This document shows, in pieces, positions 7,250 through 7,965 of a stretch of DNA of 7,965 nt. The notes beneath the pieces were generated by a model. That model saw only the letters and a list, made by a program, of their open reading frames with translations, was not told where the DNA came from and did not search any database. A program made the translations under genes and the position numbers. How positions within the stretch are numbered: the first letter of the stretch is position 1; each line of letters starts with the position of its first letter. The stretch is from Thermoflexibacter sp. (lineage in GTDB: Bacteria > Bacteroidota > Bacteroidia > Cytophagales > Thermoflexibacteraceae): the NCBI GenBank assembly GCA_025455345.1, contig JALOMS010000196.1:1-7965 (forward strand). The letters run 5' to 3'.

Positions 7250-7765
7250 TTAATTATTGGAATAGATAGTTAATTTATCTTTTAATTCCTTACGAGCGAT
7301 GTGAATTCTGTTCTTCACAGTGCCGATTGGAATGTGCAATTTCTCTGCAATTTCGTGGTATTTAAACCCTCTAAAGTGCATAATAAAAGGCAATCTATAT
7401 GCCTCGTCTATACTTTCTACTGCCTTGTCAATATCCTCCATAGAAAAGGTAGAATATGCCAAGTTGTAAGTAGCTGTATTAAAAGAATTGATAAAGTGCA
7501 AATTATCAGTTGTATCTATAAAAGTATTTTTGCGAACAAGCCTTTGATAGTTAGTAATAAAGGTGTTTTTCATAATAGTATATAACCATGCTTTGAGATT
7601 AGTGCCTTCAGCAAACTTCTCTCGGTTTGTAAAAGCTTTGAGCATAGTTTCTTGTAACAAATCATTGGCATCTTCTGAATCTTTTGTCAATTTGAGCGCA
7701 AAAGGTCTTAATGAAACTGTCATTTCATTTAAAGAGCGACTAAAATCGGTGTTTATAGCTTCCAT
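7250..7765 (-). CDS. ECF-type RNA polymerase sigma factor
   Basis: The 171-residue protein has the two-domain architecture of extracytoplasmic-function sigma factors. Sigma region 2 spans about 15-80, with DANDLLQETMLKAF (32-45, core-binding region 2.2) and NLKAWLYTIMKNTFITNYQR (56-75, regions 2.3-2.4, -10 recognition). A variable linker follows (80-108). Region 4 spans about 109-165, with helix-turn-helix KYHEIAEKLHIP then IGTVKNRIHIARKEL (135-161) for -35 contact. Length is typical (160-200). No anti-sigma gene of FecR or zinc-binding type lies downstream; the next gene is a PAP2 phosphatase. A partner upstream of the window cannot be excluded. The ATG at 7765 lies 28 nt from a well-formed primary-sigma promoter whose -7 box overlaps a perfect palindrome, so repressor control at the promoter is plausible. 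The regulon is unknown. Confidence 0.96.
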   Translation of the reverse strand: MEAINTDFSRSLNEMTVSLRPFALKLTKDSEDANDLLQETMLKAFTNREKFAEGTNLKAWLYTIMKNTFITNYQRLVRKNTFIDTTDNLHFINSFNTATYNLAYSTFSMEDIDKAVESIDEAYRLPFIMHFRGFKYHEIAEKLHIPIGTVKNRIHIARKELKDKLTIYSNN

Positions 7766-7782
7766 AGTTTTTAATGATTAAT

Positions 7783-7796
7783 TTTGTTTAAACAAA
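7783..7796. promoter_or_regulatory. Perfect 14-bp palindrome over the sigma-gene promoter, candidate operator
   Basis: TTTGTTTAAACAAA reads identically on both strands. Its right half supplies the TTTG of the minus-strand -7 box (7793-7800). Its left half supplies the TTTG of a plus-strand match, TAATTTTG (7779-7786). A dimeric regulator bound here would cover the -7 region and start site. The binding role is inference; the symmetry and overlap are direct. Confidence 0.5.
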
Positions 7797-7824
7797 GGTA
7801 GATATGATTAAACAAATAAGCAAA
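7793..7824 (-). promoter_or_regulatory. Bacteroidota-type promoter for the ECF sigma gene
   Basis: On the minus strand the sequence reads TTTG (7824-7821), a 20-nt spacer, then TACCTTTG (7800-7793). Both boxes and the spacing match the known primary-sigma consensus of Bacteroidota (TTTG-N about 19-23-TAnnTTTG). Transcription would start near 7786, giving a leader of about 20 nt before the ATG at 7765. This is the only promoter in the window with both boxes well placed. Confidence 0.65.
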
Positions 7825-7863
7825 TTTTGTTTAAACTTTTTTTCAATCACTTAAACATTTTTT

Positions 7864-7943
7864 TTAATTCGTACATTTATTAATCATCTTCTTGTCAAAC
7901 AAGGAGTTAATAATCAGCTTTGTTTATTTTTTATTCAAAAATA
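7864..7943 (-). other. Possible distal leader: second -7 match, hairpin and 7-codon mini-ORF
   Basis: On the minus strand a TATTTTTG match (7943-7936) to the -7 consensus is followed by a hairpin (7906-7888, eight-pair stem with one G-T pair, loop TTG). Right after it comes an ATG opening a seven-codon frame (MINKCTN, 7887-7864, TAA stop). The only nearby -33 candidate is a TTG 16 nt upstream, slightly too close. In such AT-rich DNA a chance match is quite possible, so this is only a candidate upstream promoter and leader for the sigma gene. Confidence 0.2.
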
Positions 7944-7965
7944 TATTATAAAAAATAAACAATTT

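Larger units (their letters stand above)
7782..7857. repeat. Composite direct repeat with 43-bp period
   Basis: TTTTGTTTAAAC occurs at 7782-7793 and 7825-7836, and TTAAACA at 7808-7814 and 7851-7857. Both pairs are offset by exactly 43 bp, so the unit is TTTTGTTTAAAC-N14-TTAAACA repeated in tandem, with the bases between largely different. The offset is close to four helical turns. The two copies flank the -33 and -7 boxes of the sigma promoter. It could be a pair of regulator sites or a decayed tandem duplication. Confidence 0.5.

Noticed and set aside
4520..7781. Plus-strand ORFs opposite the other genes (4520-4744, 5049-5270, 6034-6231, 6544-6774, 7301-7585, 7563-7781)
   Set aside because: Each mirrors or mostly overlaps a well-supported minus-strand gene and has no family features.
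7901..7906. AAGGAG on the plus strand as a ribosome binding site
   Set aside because: No start codon follows at a usable distance. The bases are explained as one arm of the hairpin, and Bacteroidota rarely rely on such sites.

Overview
The window looks like chromosomal DNA from a member of the Bacteroidota, probably a Cytophagales-type bacterium. This rests on AT-rich sequence, absence of clear Shine-Dalgarno sites before most genes, a good TTTG-N20-TAnnTTTG promoter of the kind read by the Bacteroidota primary sigma factor, secreted proteins with 'A|Q' signal-peptide cleavage sites, and a very long multidomain S8 protease. The genus cannot be named from sequence alone. All six supported genes lie on the minus strand, so transcription runs from high to low coordinates. 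TAG, TGA and TAA all serve as stops, consistent with the standard bacterial code.

Layout in transcription order: (1) 7766-7965 is a roughly 200-bp AT-rich upstream region with a strong candidate promoter, a perfect 14-bp palindrome over its -7 element and a second copy of the palindrome core 43 bp away. (2) 7250-7765 is an ECF-type RNA polymerase sigma factor. (3) 6569-7210 is a six-helix PAP2-family membrane phosphatase, 39 bp downstream. (4) 5968-6480 is a cupin resembling type II phosphomannose isomerase. (5) 5003-5965 is a divergent ribose-phosphate pyrophosphokinase-like protein whose ATG lies 2 nt after the cupin stop. (6) 4244-4894 is a secreted protein of unknown function made of two copies of one roughly 80-residue domain. 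(7) 4144 to beyond position 1 is a secreted KP-43-like subtilisin-family (S8) protease with a long chain of beta-sandwich modules; the window cuts it after 1381 codons. This gene fills more than half of the window and is easily overlooked because it has no stop here.

Functional reading: the sigma factor and PAP2 phosphatase probably form one unit. If the phosphatase recycles undecaprenyl pyrophosphate, which is inference, the pair would fit an envelope-stress response. The cupin and PRPP synthetase-like genes form a tightly coupled pair linked to sugar-phosphate metabolism. The last two genes are independent secreted proteins. No RNA genes, insertion sequences, CRISPR arrays or convincing intrinsic terminators were found. 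Every gap between genes is 200 bp or shorter.

The most distinctive signals are the palindrome shared by two oppositely facing -7 elements before the sigma gene, the duplicated secreted protein with paired cysteines, the altered ATP-site motif in the PRPP synthetase-like enzyme, and an A10 tract in the protease pro-region where a one-base slip would truncate the protein before its catalytic domain.
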